From assembly GCA_041395565.1 (NCBI GenBank), contig JAWLAI010000003.1, positions 372,001-436,000 of the forward strand: a DNA stretch of 64,000 nucleotides, given 5' to 3'. The position numbers and the translations under genes were made by a program. Under the pieces are notes generated by a model. That model searched no databases. It saw only the letters and a program-made list of their open reading frames with translations, and was not told the DNA's origin. How positions within the stretch are numbered: the stretch's first letter is position 1; each line of letters begins with the position of its first letter. This document shows positions 34,599-42,917 of this stretch, piece by piece. The DNA comes from Pseudomonadota bacterium. Lineage in GTDB: Bacteria; Pseudomonadota; Gammaproteobacteria; UBA9214.

Positions 34599-36455
34599 TC
34601 AGTTACGCGCGATATAGCCGGCGATACAGGCCGCGATACGCTGTTCGAGCGAGGCGGCGGCCACGGGGTCGATTGCACCCGTCGTCAGCAGGGCCGTTAT
34701 CAGGTCCACGGGCGCTTCCAGCGCGCCGGTGTCTTTCTGCAGCGTCGCGTTGAGTCGGGCAACCTGGTAGGCCATGCGTTCGGCCTGGCATTCCGCCGGC
34801 GATGCCAGTTCGAGCAGGACCTCGAGCTTGAGGCAGGCCTGCTGCTTGACGGCGAGATTGTCCGCCAGGGTGGCGTCATCCGCGCGGCCGTGTGCCTGGT
34901 GAAAGCGCTGCTCCATGGCCTCGGCGGCCGGGCCGGAGAGGGCCGGCAGCGCCTGCCATTCCGACGTGGCCGCAGCCGTATCGATGACCGTACCGGCCAG
35001 CGCGGCCTGTTCCCAGCGGCTGCACAGGGCGGCCCGCTGTGCGAGTCGTTCGAGTTCCATGGTTCGGGCGCGGGACCGCGCTGCGGCGAGTGCGGCCTGG
35101 TACTTGCGCTGCGCCTCGCGCCATCCGTTCTCGAGCTTCTTGTCCTGTTCGCGCGGGACCTGACCGATGCCCTGCCAGCGTTCCTGCAACTGGGTGAGCC
35201 GCGCACCGTGTTCCAGCAATTGCGCATCGGTCGCGTCGGCAAGCCCGGTAAGCTCCGCGATGAGCGCCTGTTTCTGCTGCAGGTTCTCGTTGCGCCCGGC
35301 CTGCTGTTCCTGGCGCGCGGCGTCACGGCGCCGGTACACGCCGTCGCAAGCCGCCTGGAAACGCTTCCACAGCCTGTTTTCGAGCTTGCGCGCCTCGACC
35401 ACGGTGATCACCCACTGTGCTTTCAGTCGGTCGAGTGTATCCAGGGCGTCGCGCAGATTCTCTACGCTTCCCAACGCCTCGATCTCGGTGACGAGTTTCT
35501 CGCGCATGTGGTAGGAACGGGTACGCTCGCGGGCGAGATGGTTTTCGAACTGCTCCAGTACCGTTTCCAGCGACTTCTGGATCGGCTTGCGCTGTTTGAA
35601 ATCAACATTTCCGATGCGGCGGAAGTCGCGGTGAGCCTGGCTGACGAAGCGGTCGAGCTCGCGCCAGTCGGGATGCTTCCAGTCGGTCGCGGCGTAGCGT
35701 TCTTGTAGCCGGTCGATGATTGCCTGGCGCCGCTTCAGATTGTCCGAGCGCTGTGCCCTGAGCTGTTCGAAGTGCGCGATGCAGGGTTTGTAGGCCTGCT
35801 CGCAGACCTGGTCGAACTTGTTCCAGAGCTCCTTGCCGGGCTGGTCGCCGGCCTGGTCCCAGGACTGCCATTGCTCACGTGCCGTCTGGATGGTGCGGGC
35901 GATCACGTTCGGCGGCTGGTCCGAACCGATCAGCTGCCGCACCTGTTCGATGAGTTCCTCCCGGGCCTGGGTCGTGCCCCAGTGGCGCCAGGACTCCAGC
36001 TTGCGCAGCTGCGGACGGGCCTGTTGCAACCGGCTTTCGATATCCGACCAGCGTTCCTCAGGCTGACCCTGCATGTTTCCCATGATGGACTGCAGCGTTT
36101 TCTCGGCCTGCACCGCCTTCTGCAGTTCGTTGGTTCCGAGTGCGTGTTCCAGCTCTTCCATCAGGGCGCGTGCCCGGTCATGGTTGCGTTTGCGGCGTTC
36201 CACCTGCCGGTGGATGCGCGTGCGCAGTTTTTCCAGGCGGTTGACGATCTGCCGGTCGAGCTGCGGATCGTGCGCGGGTGCCTCGGCAGCGGGGTCAACT
36301 TCTGCGCCGGCGCCGCGCAGGGCATCCACCGCCTTGCGTACCCGCTTGGCGCGGGTTTCGTCGATGTACTGCCGGGACGCCAGCAGGGAATCGATTTCGT
36401 CGAGTATGGCCTGGCGGTCGTCAAGGCCGACGCTGTTTTCTGTCTGTCCGGTCAT
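34599..36455 (-). CDS. DUF349 domain protein
   Basis: 618 residues, strongly helical, rich in Arg, Gln, Glu and Leu, with no signal peptide or membrane segment. Repeated units contain the DUF349 pattern of aromatic and basic residues (WSDIESRLQQARPQLRKLE, WKHPDWRELDRFVSQAHRDF, LWKRFQAACDGVYRRRDAAR, LQERWQGIGQVPREQDKKLE), suggesting four or more repeats across residues 120-470. DUF349 proteins are cytoplasmic and of unsettled function. The gene is divergent from the small gene at 36681, with 225 bases between. Confidence 0.88.
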   Translation of the reverse strand: MTGQTENSVGLDDRQAILDEIDSLLASRQYIDETRAKRVRKAVDALRGAGAEVDPAAEAPAHDPQLDRQIVNRLEKLRTRIHRQVERRKRNHDRARALMEELEHALGTNELQKAVQAEKTLQSIMGNMQGQPEERWSDIESRLQQARPQLRKLESWRHWGTTQAREELIEQVRQLIGSDQPPNVIARTIQTAREQWQSWDQAGDQPGKELWNKFDQVCEQAYKPCIAHFEQLRAQRSDNLKRRQAIIDRLQERYAATDWKHPDWRELDRFVSQAHRDFRRIGNVDFKQRKPIQKSLETVLEQFENHLARERTRSYHMREKLVTEIEALGSVENLRDALDTLDRLKAQWVITVVEARKLENRLWKRFQAACDGVYRRRDAARQEQQAGRNENLQQKQALIAELTGLADATDAQLLEHGARLTQLQERWQGIGQVPREQDKKLENGWREAQRKYQAALAAARSRARTMELERLAQRAALCSRWEQAALAGTVIDTAAATSEWQALPALSGPAAEAMEQRFHQAHGRADDATLADNLAVKQQACLKLEVLLELASPAECQAERMAYQVARLNATLQKDTGALEAPVDLITALLTTGAIDPVAAASLEQRIAACIAGYIARN

Positions 36456-36664
36456 GGTTCGTTATTGGCGGCTACGGCAGTAACGCCTGAGTTTATCCGA
36501 ACAACGGCACCGAGGCGTACCAGTGCCTGTATTAGAACCTATCTCATAATCCCGTGCACCCGCTACCGTGACTTCTGGCGGGACGGTGTTCCGGCCGGGG
36601 TATGGGTTCCTGTCTGCAGCCGCGGTGAGCTGCTATCATCCTCGTGGCAGGTCGGTAGCAGCGC

Positions 36665-36675
36665 GGGGGGGGGGG
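36665..36675. repeat. Poly-G tract of 11 bases before a small gene
   Basis: Eleven consecutive G bases end 5 bases before ATG 36681. The tract replaces a normal Shine-Dalgarno and could act as one. Homopolymers of this length are slippage-prone and are used for phase variation elsewhere. Confidence 0.9.
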
Positions 36676-36680
36676 CGGCT

Positions 36681-36902
36681 ATGTCAAATCATCACGAGGC
36701 ACTGGCGCGGCAGGTCGTGGAGCAGTTCACGCAAGCGCTCGGCCCGGCGGTACGTGCGCAGATCGCGCCCGCCCACCTGGCCGACCTGGAGCAGGCGATC
36801 CGCACACTGCTCGCGCATGAGCATGACCATATCGCCGATCTACTCGAGGCCTTGGCCCGGTCGTTGCGCAGCGGGGCTGACAAAGCGGCACTCGAACTGT
36901 AA
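36681..36902 (+). CDS. Small helical protein of unknown function
   Basis: 73 residues, predicted all-helical and acidic, with HEALARQVVEQFTQAL and AHLADLEQAIRTLLAHEHDHIADLLEALARSL. No signal peptide, membrane segment or cysteine. A TGCTATCAT extended -10-like sequence is at 36631-36639, and an 11-base G run lies between it and the start codon. I do not recognise a family; composition and codon use match the neighbouring real genes. Possibly a small regulatory or stress protein. Confidence 0.6.
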   Translation: MSNHHEALARQVVEQFTQALGPAVRAQIAPAHLADLEQAIRTLLAHEHDHIADLLEALARSLRSGADKAALEL

Positions 36903-37474
36903 CCGGCCGCTCCCGACTTTGGGGCGGTAGCGCGGTCATCCGGGAACCCCCACAACACGACAGTTATCGCCCCAGGTAAGGCCGCCCGCAAGTGGGTGCC
37001 TGCAGCGCTGGCCTGCGCGGTGGCGTCACCGCTAACCGTCCGGGGCTGCTGCTGATCGGGGCGGCAGCCTCCACACCCGCTCTGTCACACGCAGTTGCCG
37101 CAGCCCCCTCCCGAACCCGGTGTCTGGCGTCTTTCCTGGCGTCTGACTTATTTCATTTTGAATCATATGGTTGCTGTGACGCCGGGACGCGGTGCTGCAG
37201 GCTGGCCGCGCCCAACCTACTGCCGGCAAGGTCACGAAATTACAGCTGCGGCATTGCAATTCCTAGAATTTGGTACTACTGTCCCAAATACGACGCGGCG
37301 TTACAACGCCAAAGGCTTTACCCGGCTGATCAGTGCGAAGTTGTTAAGTATCTGTATCTGATCATTAAATTCTGTCATTCGGTGCGGACGGGGCCGGCGC
37401 GACGCGCGGCGGGGGGCAGGCCAGGGGCCTGCCAAGGTGGATGGCGCAGTAACTCACACGATCGGAGAAAGACT
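36903..37474. other. Intergenic region, comparatively AT-rich
   Basis: 572 bases with no supported gene. Parts (about 37135-37170 and 37240-37380) are AT-richer than the surroundings, as expected for a promoter. TTGTTA at 37341-37346 with TTAAAT at 37366-37371 is a weak candidate. GGAG at 37464-37467 is the ribosome-binding site of the next gene. Confidence 0.5.
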
Positions 37475-38890
37475 ATGTTTATGAAATTACTGAGAAATAC
37501 CATGTTAGCCGCGGTTGTCACGATGCTGGTGGCCTGTGGTGGCGGCGGCGGGGGTGGCGCGACCAGCGCCTCCTCGATTACGGCCGCCGGAACGATCACG
37601 GGATTCGGCAGCATCTTCGTCAATGGCATCGAATTCGAAACTGGTTCTTCCAGTATCACGCTCGATGACAATCCCGGTATCGAGAGCGATCTGCGCCTCG
37701 GCATGGTGGTGAGGGTCAGCGGTACCGTAAACGCCGACGGCCGGACCGGTACGGCCCAGGCTGTGGCGTTCGATGACGAGGTGCAGGGACCGGTGGCAAC
37801 GACCCCGGTGGATCCGACCGGCGATGGCCTGCAGCAACAGTTCACGGTGCTGGGTATCACGGTGGTGGCCGACCGTACCGCGACGGTATTCGACGACGGG
37901 GTGAGTTTCGACACGCTGGCGCTGAACGACTACATCGAGGTCAGCGGCTTCGTCGGTCAGGGCGGCGTGCTGAACGCCACCCGTATCCAGGGCAAGGGTG
38001 CCTTTACCCAGGGGGTGAGCGAGATCGAACTCAAGGGCGTTGCCGGCAATGTCGCCGGCACGGTCTTCGATCTCGGTGGCTTCACGATCGAAACCGCGGG
38101 CGCCGACCTCTCCGGTGTCCCGGGTGGCGTGGTGACCAACGGCATGGAGGTCGAGGTGAAAGGCACACTGACCGGTAACCAGATCGCGGCAACCCGCGTC
38201 AGCCAGGATGACGATCTGTTCGGCAGCAACGTCGACAAGGCGAGTCTGAGGGCCTGTACCAATTACGTCAGCGACGCTGACTTCAGTATCTCAGGCCAGC
38301 AGATCAATGCCGCGAACGCCACCTTCTCGCCGCAGAACCTGGTGCTGGCAAACGGGGTCGAGATCGAAGTCGAGGGCCCGGTCGTCAACGGTGTGCTGGT
38401 CGCCAGCAAGGTCGAGGCGCGTGGCGGAAACATCAAGCTCGCAGCGCGCGTCCAGGGCGTGGGTGCGAATTCCCTGAGCCTGCAGTTCAATGGCGGTACC
38501 GTGGAGGTCACGGTCGACAGCCAGACCAGCCTGCGGGATGACACCGGCAGCATCGGACTTGGCGATATCACCGCGCCCGATTACCTCGAGATACGTGCTT
38601 CCATCAATGGCAACAGCATCATCACGGCCGATGAAGTACGCCGTGCTGCCAATGTCGGTGACGATATCCTGCAGGGCCCGGCGGACAACTGTACCGGGAC
38701 GGACGTGACGGTGCTCGGTGTCGGTTTCTCACTGCTGGATGGGACGACATCCTACCAGGACCAGAATAACAGCCCGATTGCCAACGCGGCGGCATTCTGC
38801 GCTGCAGTCAACGGCAGCAGCCTGTACGTGAAGGTGCGGGATGACCAGCCTGGTAACGGCATCGCGGATGAGGCGGAGTTGGAAAACTAG
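37475..38890 (+). CDS. DUF5666 domain lipoprotein
   Basis: 471 residues from ATG 37475; a second ATG two codons later is possible. Signal peptide with lipobox LVACGGGGGGG, so an anchored lipoprotein with a flexible Gly tether. The mature part is a series of short OB-like beta units with the DUF5666 pattern: GTITGFGSIFVNGIEFET, RLGMVVRVSGTVN, LNDYIEVSGFVGQGGVLNATRIQ, NGMEVEVKGTLTGNQIAATRV, NGVEIEVEGPVVNGVLVASKVE. Function is unknown for the family. A rho-independent terminator follows the gene, so it is probably monocistronic. Confidence 0.9.
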   Translation: MFMKLLRNTMLAAVVTMLVACGGGGGGGATSASSITAAGTITGFGSIFVNGIEFETGSSSITLDDNPGIESDLRLGMVVRVSGTVNADGRTGTAQAVAFDDEVQGPVATTPVDPTGDGLQQQFTVLGITVVADRTATVFDDGVSFDTLALNDYIEVSGFVGQGGVLNATRIQGKGAFTQGVSEIELKGVAGNVAGTVFDLGGFTIETAGADLSGVPGGVVTNGMEVEVKGTLTGNQIAATRVSQDDDLFGSNVDKASLRACTNYVSDADFSISGQQINAANATFSPQNLVLANGVEIEVEGPVVNGVLVASKVEARGGNIKLAARVQGVGANSLSLQFNGGTVEVTVDSQTSLRDDTGSIGLGDITAPDYLEIRASINGNSIITADEVRRAANVGDDILQGPADNCTGTDVTVLGVGFSLLDGTTSYQDQNNSPIANAAAFCAAVNGSSLYVKVRDDQPGNGIADEAELEN

Positions 38891-38898
38891 GCAGGTCG

Positions 38899-38930
38899 CG
38901 GCGGCGCCCACGGGCGCCGCCGGATTTTTT
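38899..38930 (+). terminator. Rho-independent terminator after the DUF5666 gene
   Basis: GGCGGCGCCC (38900-38909) and GGGCGCCGCC (38912-38921) form a GC-only stem, followed by six T at 38925-38930. It begins 9 bases after the stop codon. Confidence 0.9.
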
Positions 38931-39704
38931 GCGGTCTAGCTCCGGCCAACCGCCTGCAAAGCAGACTCTCGGGACAGGATTGAGCGAGGGGCGCGGGTGC
39001 TGCTCTGCACCAATCCGCACCGTCAGGTCCCGCGGTGCGGCCCGCCGTTGCCGCTCGCTGCGCGCCTGTGTGCTGGCGCAAGTACACGACCCGGGTGCTG
39101 GTGCGCATGCCCGGTAGCCGGTGCGGGGGCGCTGTATTGCAGCAGTGGGCATGGTGCCGGGGGAACAACTGAAAATTGGGTCACTTCCGGCACTGCGAGC
39201 GGAGCGAAGCGATCGCTCCCGATGGAATTGGCCGGTTGGAGATTGCTGCGTCGCTACGTTCCTCGCAATGACAATTCATCAGTGGTTCCTTAGGTGATAA
39301 GTGTTAGTACATAAGAGCTATTCATAGGATATCTGGCTGATCCGATATGTTTTCCCACGGGGCTGCGTGTGCGGGGACAGGCAGCGGGTCGGCACAGTGT
39401 CTGTGCGCCACCACAGTGCGCTGCGGTAAACCCGCCGGCGTGCTTGCCGAAAGAACTGGTGCCGGGTTGCCGTCCGGTTCGCGCAATCGGAAGGGGGCCG
39501 GGCGACAGATGGTGTCGCGAGTTCCTGGCGTCTGCGCGAATAGCGACGGGTGAATCAGGACCGGTTCGGGTCGGTGGCATCGTCTCTACCCATGCGTCAT
39601 CAGATGCCGACGGACATTGCGTGTCGTACGTAATAAAGGTCCTGTCTGCGTACAGGGTTCACATGTCCTGACGCTGGCGGGACACAAGCAAAGGAGTGAC
39701 AAGG
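38931..39704. other. Intergenic region upstream of the chemotaxis cluster
   Basis: About 770 bases without a supported gene; the short frames in it lack coding character and start signals. It contains the repeat element at 39191-39272. The promoter of the chemotaxis operon must be in its right part; no sigma-28 or sigma-54 consensus is seen. AAGGAG at 39691-39696 serves cheY. Confidence 0.55.
39191..39272. repeat. REP-like interspersed repeat with GCGAGG...GCAATCTCC arms
   Basis: The right half (39238-39272), read on the minus strand, begins GTCATTGCGAGGAACGTAGC, a form common to interspersed repeats in many bacterial genomes. The left half (39191-39219) begins CACTGCGAGCGGAGCGAAGC, a diverged copy in inverted orientation. 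Together they make a long imperfect hairpin of about 80 bases, a short palindromic or MITE-like element. Confidence 0.65.
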
Positions 39705-40067
39705 ATGGCAAGCATTCTCGCAGTCGACGATTCCCCGTCCATGCGACAAATGGTGTCCTACACGCTGCAAAGCGCCGGCTATGACGTGCTGCTGGCCGAC
39801 GATGGTGTCGAGGCGCTCAGGATCGCAACTGAAACCGAGGTCAACCTGGTGCTCACCGATGTGAACATGCCCAACATGGACGGAATCACCCTGGTCAGGG
39901 AGCTGCGCAAGCTGGGTACCTACCGTTACAAGCCTATCCTGATTCTTACCACCGAATCGGGCATCGACAAGAAGATGCAGGGCAAGGCGGCAGGGGCCAC
40001 GGGCTGGATCGTCAAGCCCTTCGATCCGACCCAACTGCTGAATACCCTGCGCCGGGTGCTCGACTGA
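39705..40067 (+). CDS. cheY: Single-domain response regulator, CheY-type
   Basis: 120 residues with AAGGAG 8 bases before ATG 39705. A stand-alone receiver: acidic pair Asp8-Asp9, phosphoacceptor Asp52 in LTDVNMPNMDG, TTESG after beta-4, and Lys near 103 in IVKPFDP. No output domain. It opens the chemotaxis cluster 51 bases upstream of cheA. It is one of two such proteins here; this one resembles the CheY forms that pair with CheA in type-IV-pilus or alternative systems as well as flagellar ones, so the output cannot be assigned. Confidence 0.93.
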   Translation: MASILAVDDSPSMRQMVSYTLQSAGYDVLLADDGVEALRIATETEVNLVLTDVNMPNMDGITLVRELRKLGTYRYKPILILTTESGIDKKMQGKAAGATGWIVKPFDPTQLLNTLRRVLD

Positions 40068-40118
40068 TGGACTAGCGCTCCGCGTGCAGTAAAAACCGTT
40101 CATTTCCAGGGAGGGATA

Positions 40119-42260
40119 ATGAGCATAGACCTGTCCGAAATTCATGGCGTGTTCTTCGAGGAATGCCTCGAGGGACTGAACGTCATGGAGTCCGGTCTGC
40201 TCAATCTGGACCAGGGTACGGATATCGAGGAAATCAATTCGATTTTCCGCGCCGCCCATTCCATCAAGGGCGGCAGCGCCACGTTCGGATTCATGGATAT
40301 CTCCGCCTTTACCCATGTCATGGAAACCCTGCTCGACGAGATGCGGGACGGCCGCAGACCCGTGGTGCGGGCGGCGGTGGATCTGTTACTGGAGTCGGTG
40401 GATGTTTTGCGCGGCATGGTCGATGCCGTGCGCGATGGCACGGCATCCGATGCGGCGCGTGCTGGCGAGGTGCAGCGCAAACTCGAGGCCATGCTCGCCG
40501 ACACCGGCACCGCAGCGGCCGACGCCGCGGCGGTGGCAGGCACGAGCCCGATGGTGCCGGGGTCGGCAGCGGGGGCTGTGGTGGTGCCGGCAACTGACAG
40601 TGCTGGTGCCGTTGCCACGCCTGCCGGAGCAGCCGTATGGCAGATCAGGTTCCGCCCCCATGTCGATGTTCTCAAGGGCGGCAATGAGCCGGCACGCATC
40701 TTCCGCGAATTGCAGGCGTTGGGCGAGCTCGACATCGAGGCGGACCTGGCCGCGCTGCCCGGGCTGGACGGGATCAAGCCGGAACAGTGCTACCTAGGCT
40801 GGAATCTCACGCTGTACGGTGCGGTGGAGCGCGCGGATATCGAGGAGCTGTTCAGCTGGATCGTCGACGAATGCGAGCTGGAGCTCGCGCCGCTGGAGCA
40901 GCCAGCCGCGTCGGCAGTGCCGCCACAGCCGGAGCCGGCAGTGGCGGAACCCGATCAGGCGGAGTCGCCGCAATCCGACGGGGTGCCGGATACCGCGCCT
41001 GCCGCGGCAGGCAAAACCGCGCAGAAGCCCGCAGCCGCCGGCAAGGACAACGGTTCTATTCGGGTCGCCATCGACAAGGTCGACGACCTCATCAATCTGG
41101 TCGGTGAGCTTGTCATTACCCAGTCCATGCTCAGCCAGATCGGCGGCAATATGCAATGCAAGGACAACGGCATGCTGGACAAGTTGCGGGACGGTCTCTC
41201 GCAGCTGGAACGCAATACCCGCGAACTGCAGCAGAACGTGCTGCAGATCCGCATGCTCCCGATCAGCTTCACCTTCAGCCGTTTCCCGCGTCTGGTGCGG
41301 GATCTCAGCGGCAAACTCGGCAAGCAGGTCGAGCTGGTGCTGGTCGGTGAAAAGACCGAGGTCGACAAGACGGTGCTGGAAAAGATCGGCGATCCGCTGG
41401 TGCACCTGGTGCGCAACGCGCTCGATCACGGACTGGAGACCCCGGCCGTGCGCCGGTCGGCCGGCAAGCCGGCGACCGGGCGGCTGGAACTGTGTGCGTA
41501 TCATGAAAGCGGCGACATCATCATAAAGGTGATCGACGACGGCGCCGGCCTCGATCGCGACAGGATCCGTGCCAAGGCGCTCGAGCGCGGTCTGATATCC
41601 AGAGATGACGAATTGTCGGATGAGCGCATCTACAACCTGATATTCCAGCCTGGCTTCTCCACGGCCGAGCAGGTCAGCGATGTTTCCGGGCGCGGGGTCG
41701 GCATGGATGTCGTGCGCCGTAACATTCGGGATCTCGGTGGCAATGTCACCATCAATTCGGCATCCGGGTGCGGCAGCACCGTTACGATCCGGTTGCCACT
41801 CACGCTAGCGATCCTCGACGGCCAGCTCATGACCGTCGGGCACGAAACCTACATCCTGTCATTGATCAGTATCGTGGAGTCCATCCAGGTCCATCCGGAA
41901 AACCTCAACAGCATCACCGGGCAGGCGGAACTCTACAAATTGCGTGACGAATACATACCCATTGTCAGGCTCAACCGTCTGTTCGGTATGCGGTCCGGCA
42001 CCGACGATCTGCAGCAGGGTCTGCTGGTCGTAGTCGAGGCCGATGGTCAGCGAGTCGGCCTGTTCGTGGATGATCTCATGGGACAGCAGCAGGTCGTCAT
42101 CAAGAGCCTCGAGACCAATTTCCGGCAGATACAGGGCGTGGCGGGCGCCACCATTCTCGGTGACGGTACGGTTGCCCTGATCCTGGATGTGCCGGGGCTG
42201 ATCCAGCGCTTTTACACAATGTGCAGGCAAACCAGCACTGCAATTGCAGACGTTGCCTAA
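40119..42260 (+). CDS. cheA: Chemotaxis histidine kinase CheA
   Basis: 713 residues, ribosome-binding site GGGAGGG. P1 has His47 in FRAAHSIKGGSATFGF. An Ala/Val-rich linker leads to a P2-like CheY-binding region (about 170-265), then another Pro/Ala/Glu-rich linker. P3 dimerisation starts with SIRVAIDKVDDLINLVGELV at about 313. P4 has N-box HLVRNALDHGLE (about 428), G1 DDGAGLDRDRI and G2 GRGVGMDVV. P5 (from about 560) is CheW-like. It autophosphorylates and transfers to the CheY proteins at either end of the cluster. cheW follows 15 bases later. Confidence 0.97.
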   Translation: MSIDLSEIHGVFFEECLEGLNVMESGLLNLDQGTDIEEINSIFRAAHSIKGGSATFGFMDISAFTHVMETLLDEMRDGRRPVVRAAVDLLLESVDVLRGMVDAVRDGTASDAARAGEVQRKLEAMLADTGTAAADAAAVAGTSPMVPGSAAGAVVVPATDSAGAVATPAGAAVWQIRFRPHVDVLKGGNEPARIFRELQALGELDIEADLAALPGLDGIKPEQCYLGWNLTLYGAVERADIEELFSWIVDECELELAPLEQPAASAVPPQPEPAVAEPDQAESPQSDGVPDTAPAAAGKTAQKPAAAGKDNGSIRVAIDKVDDLINLVGELVITQSMLSQIGGNMQCKDNGMLDKLRDGLSQLERNTRELQQNVLQIRMLPISFTFSRFPRLVRDLSGKLGKQVELVLVGEKTEVDKTVLEKIGDPLVHLVRNALDHGLETPAVRRSAGKPATGRLELCAYHESGDIIIKVIDDGAGLDRDRIRAKALERGLISRDDELSDERIYNLIFQPGFSTAEQVSDVSGRGVGMDVVRRNIRDLGGNVTINSASGCGSTVTIRLPLTLAILDGQLMTVGHETYILSLISIVESIQVHPENLNSITGQAELYKLRDEYIPIVRLNRLFGMRSGTDDLQQGLLVVVEADGQRVGLFVDDLMGQQQVVIKSLETNFRQIQGVAGATILGDGTVALILDVPGLIQRFYTMCRQTSTAIADVA

Positions 42261-42275
42261 GCGGGAGAACAGTAA

Positions 42276-42794
42276 ATGAGTTCAGCTCATACACAGGCGG
42301 CAGATTCCACCATCCAGGTCGAGGATGACATGGACCAGTATCTCACCTTCATGCTCGACGGCGAGGAATACGGCGTGGATATCCTGCGGGTGCAAGAGAT
42401 CAAGGGCTGGGATGGCGTGACGCCGCTGCCGAACATGCCGGAATTCATTCTCGGCGTGATCAACCTGCGCGGCACGGTCGTGCCGATCGTCGACCTGCGC
42501 AGGCACTTCGGGCTGGAGCCAGTGCCCTATGGCAAGACCACGGTCGTGATCGTGGTCAGGATCAGGGCTGCCGAGCAGGGCGAGCGCACCATGGGCATGG
42601 TGGTGGATGCCGTCTCCGAGGTCCACAACATCTCGGACTCCGAGCTCAAGCCGGCCCCGGATTTCGGCGGCAGTATCAGCACCGACTCGATCCGGGGGCT
42701 CGCGACCGTGAATGAGCGGATGATCATCCTGCTGGATATCGATCACCTCATGAACAACCATGTACTGAAAATCCTGAGCGAGGCGAGCGCCTGA
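42276..42794 (+). CDS. cheW: Chemotaxis coupling protein CheW
   Basis: 172 residues with GGGAG before ATG 42276. Two CheW beta-barrel subdomains: YLTFMLDGEEYGVDILRVQE, PNMPEFILGVINLRGTVVPI, RTMGMVVDAVSEVHNI and the ending MIILLDIDHLM. It links CheA to chemoreceptors in the array. The first 20 residues are a polar extension that E. coli CheW lacks. Encoded between cheA and the first receptor. Confidence 0.95.
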   Translation: MSSAHTQAADSTIQVEDDMDQYLTFMLDGEEYGVDILRVQEIKGWDGVTPLPNMPEFILGVINLRGTVVPIVDLRRHFGLEPVPYGKTTVVIVVRIRAAEQGERTMGMVVDAVSEVHNISDSELKPAPDFGGSISTDSIRGLATVNERMIILLDIDHLMNNHVLKILSEASA

Positions 42795-42917
42795 TGCGTG
42801 TGGTCGGAATCAAGCTGTCAGGCTGCGCAATGCATTGCTCGCTGCGGGCCGCCGCTGCGGCTGCGACATCGATGCGGGCGGGCGCCCCGTCTGGGCGCGA
42901 AATAGGGGTGCGGCACC

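Noticed and set aside
19433..36552. The 12-mer ACCTATCTCATA occurs near 19433 and again near 36538, suggesting a repeat end.
   Set aside because: Similarity stops after 12 bases, and many 12-mer matches are expected by chance in 64 kb.
42827..42838. Palindrome GCAATGCATTGC after cheW.
   Set aside because: Twelve bases in a short intergenic gap with no promoter or terminator context.
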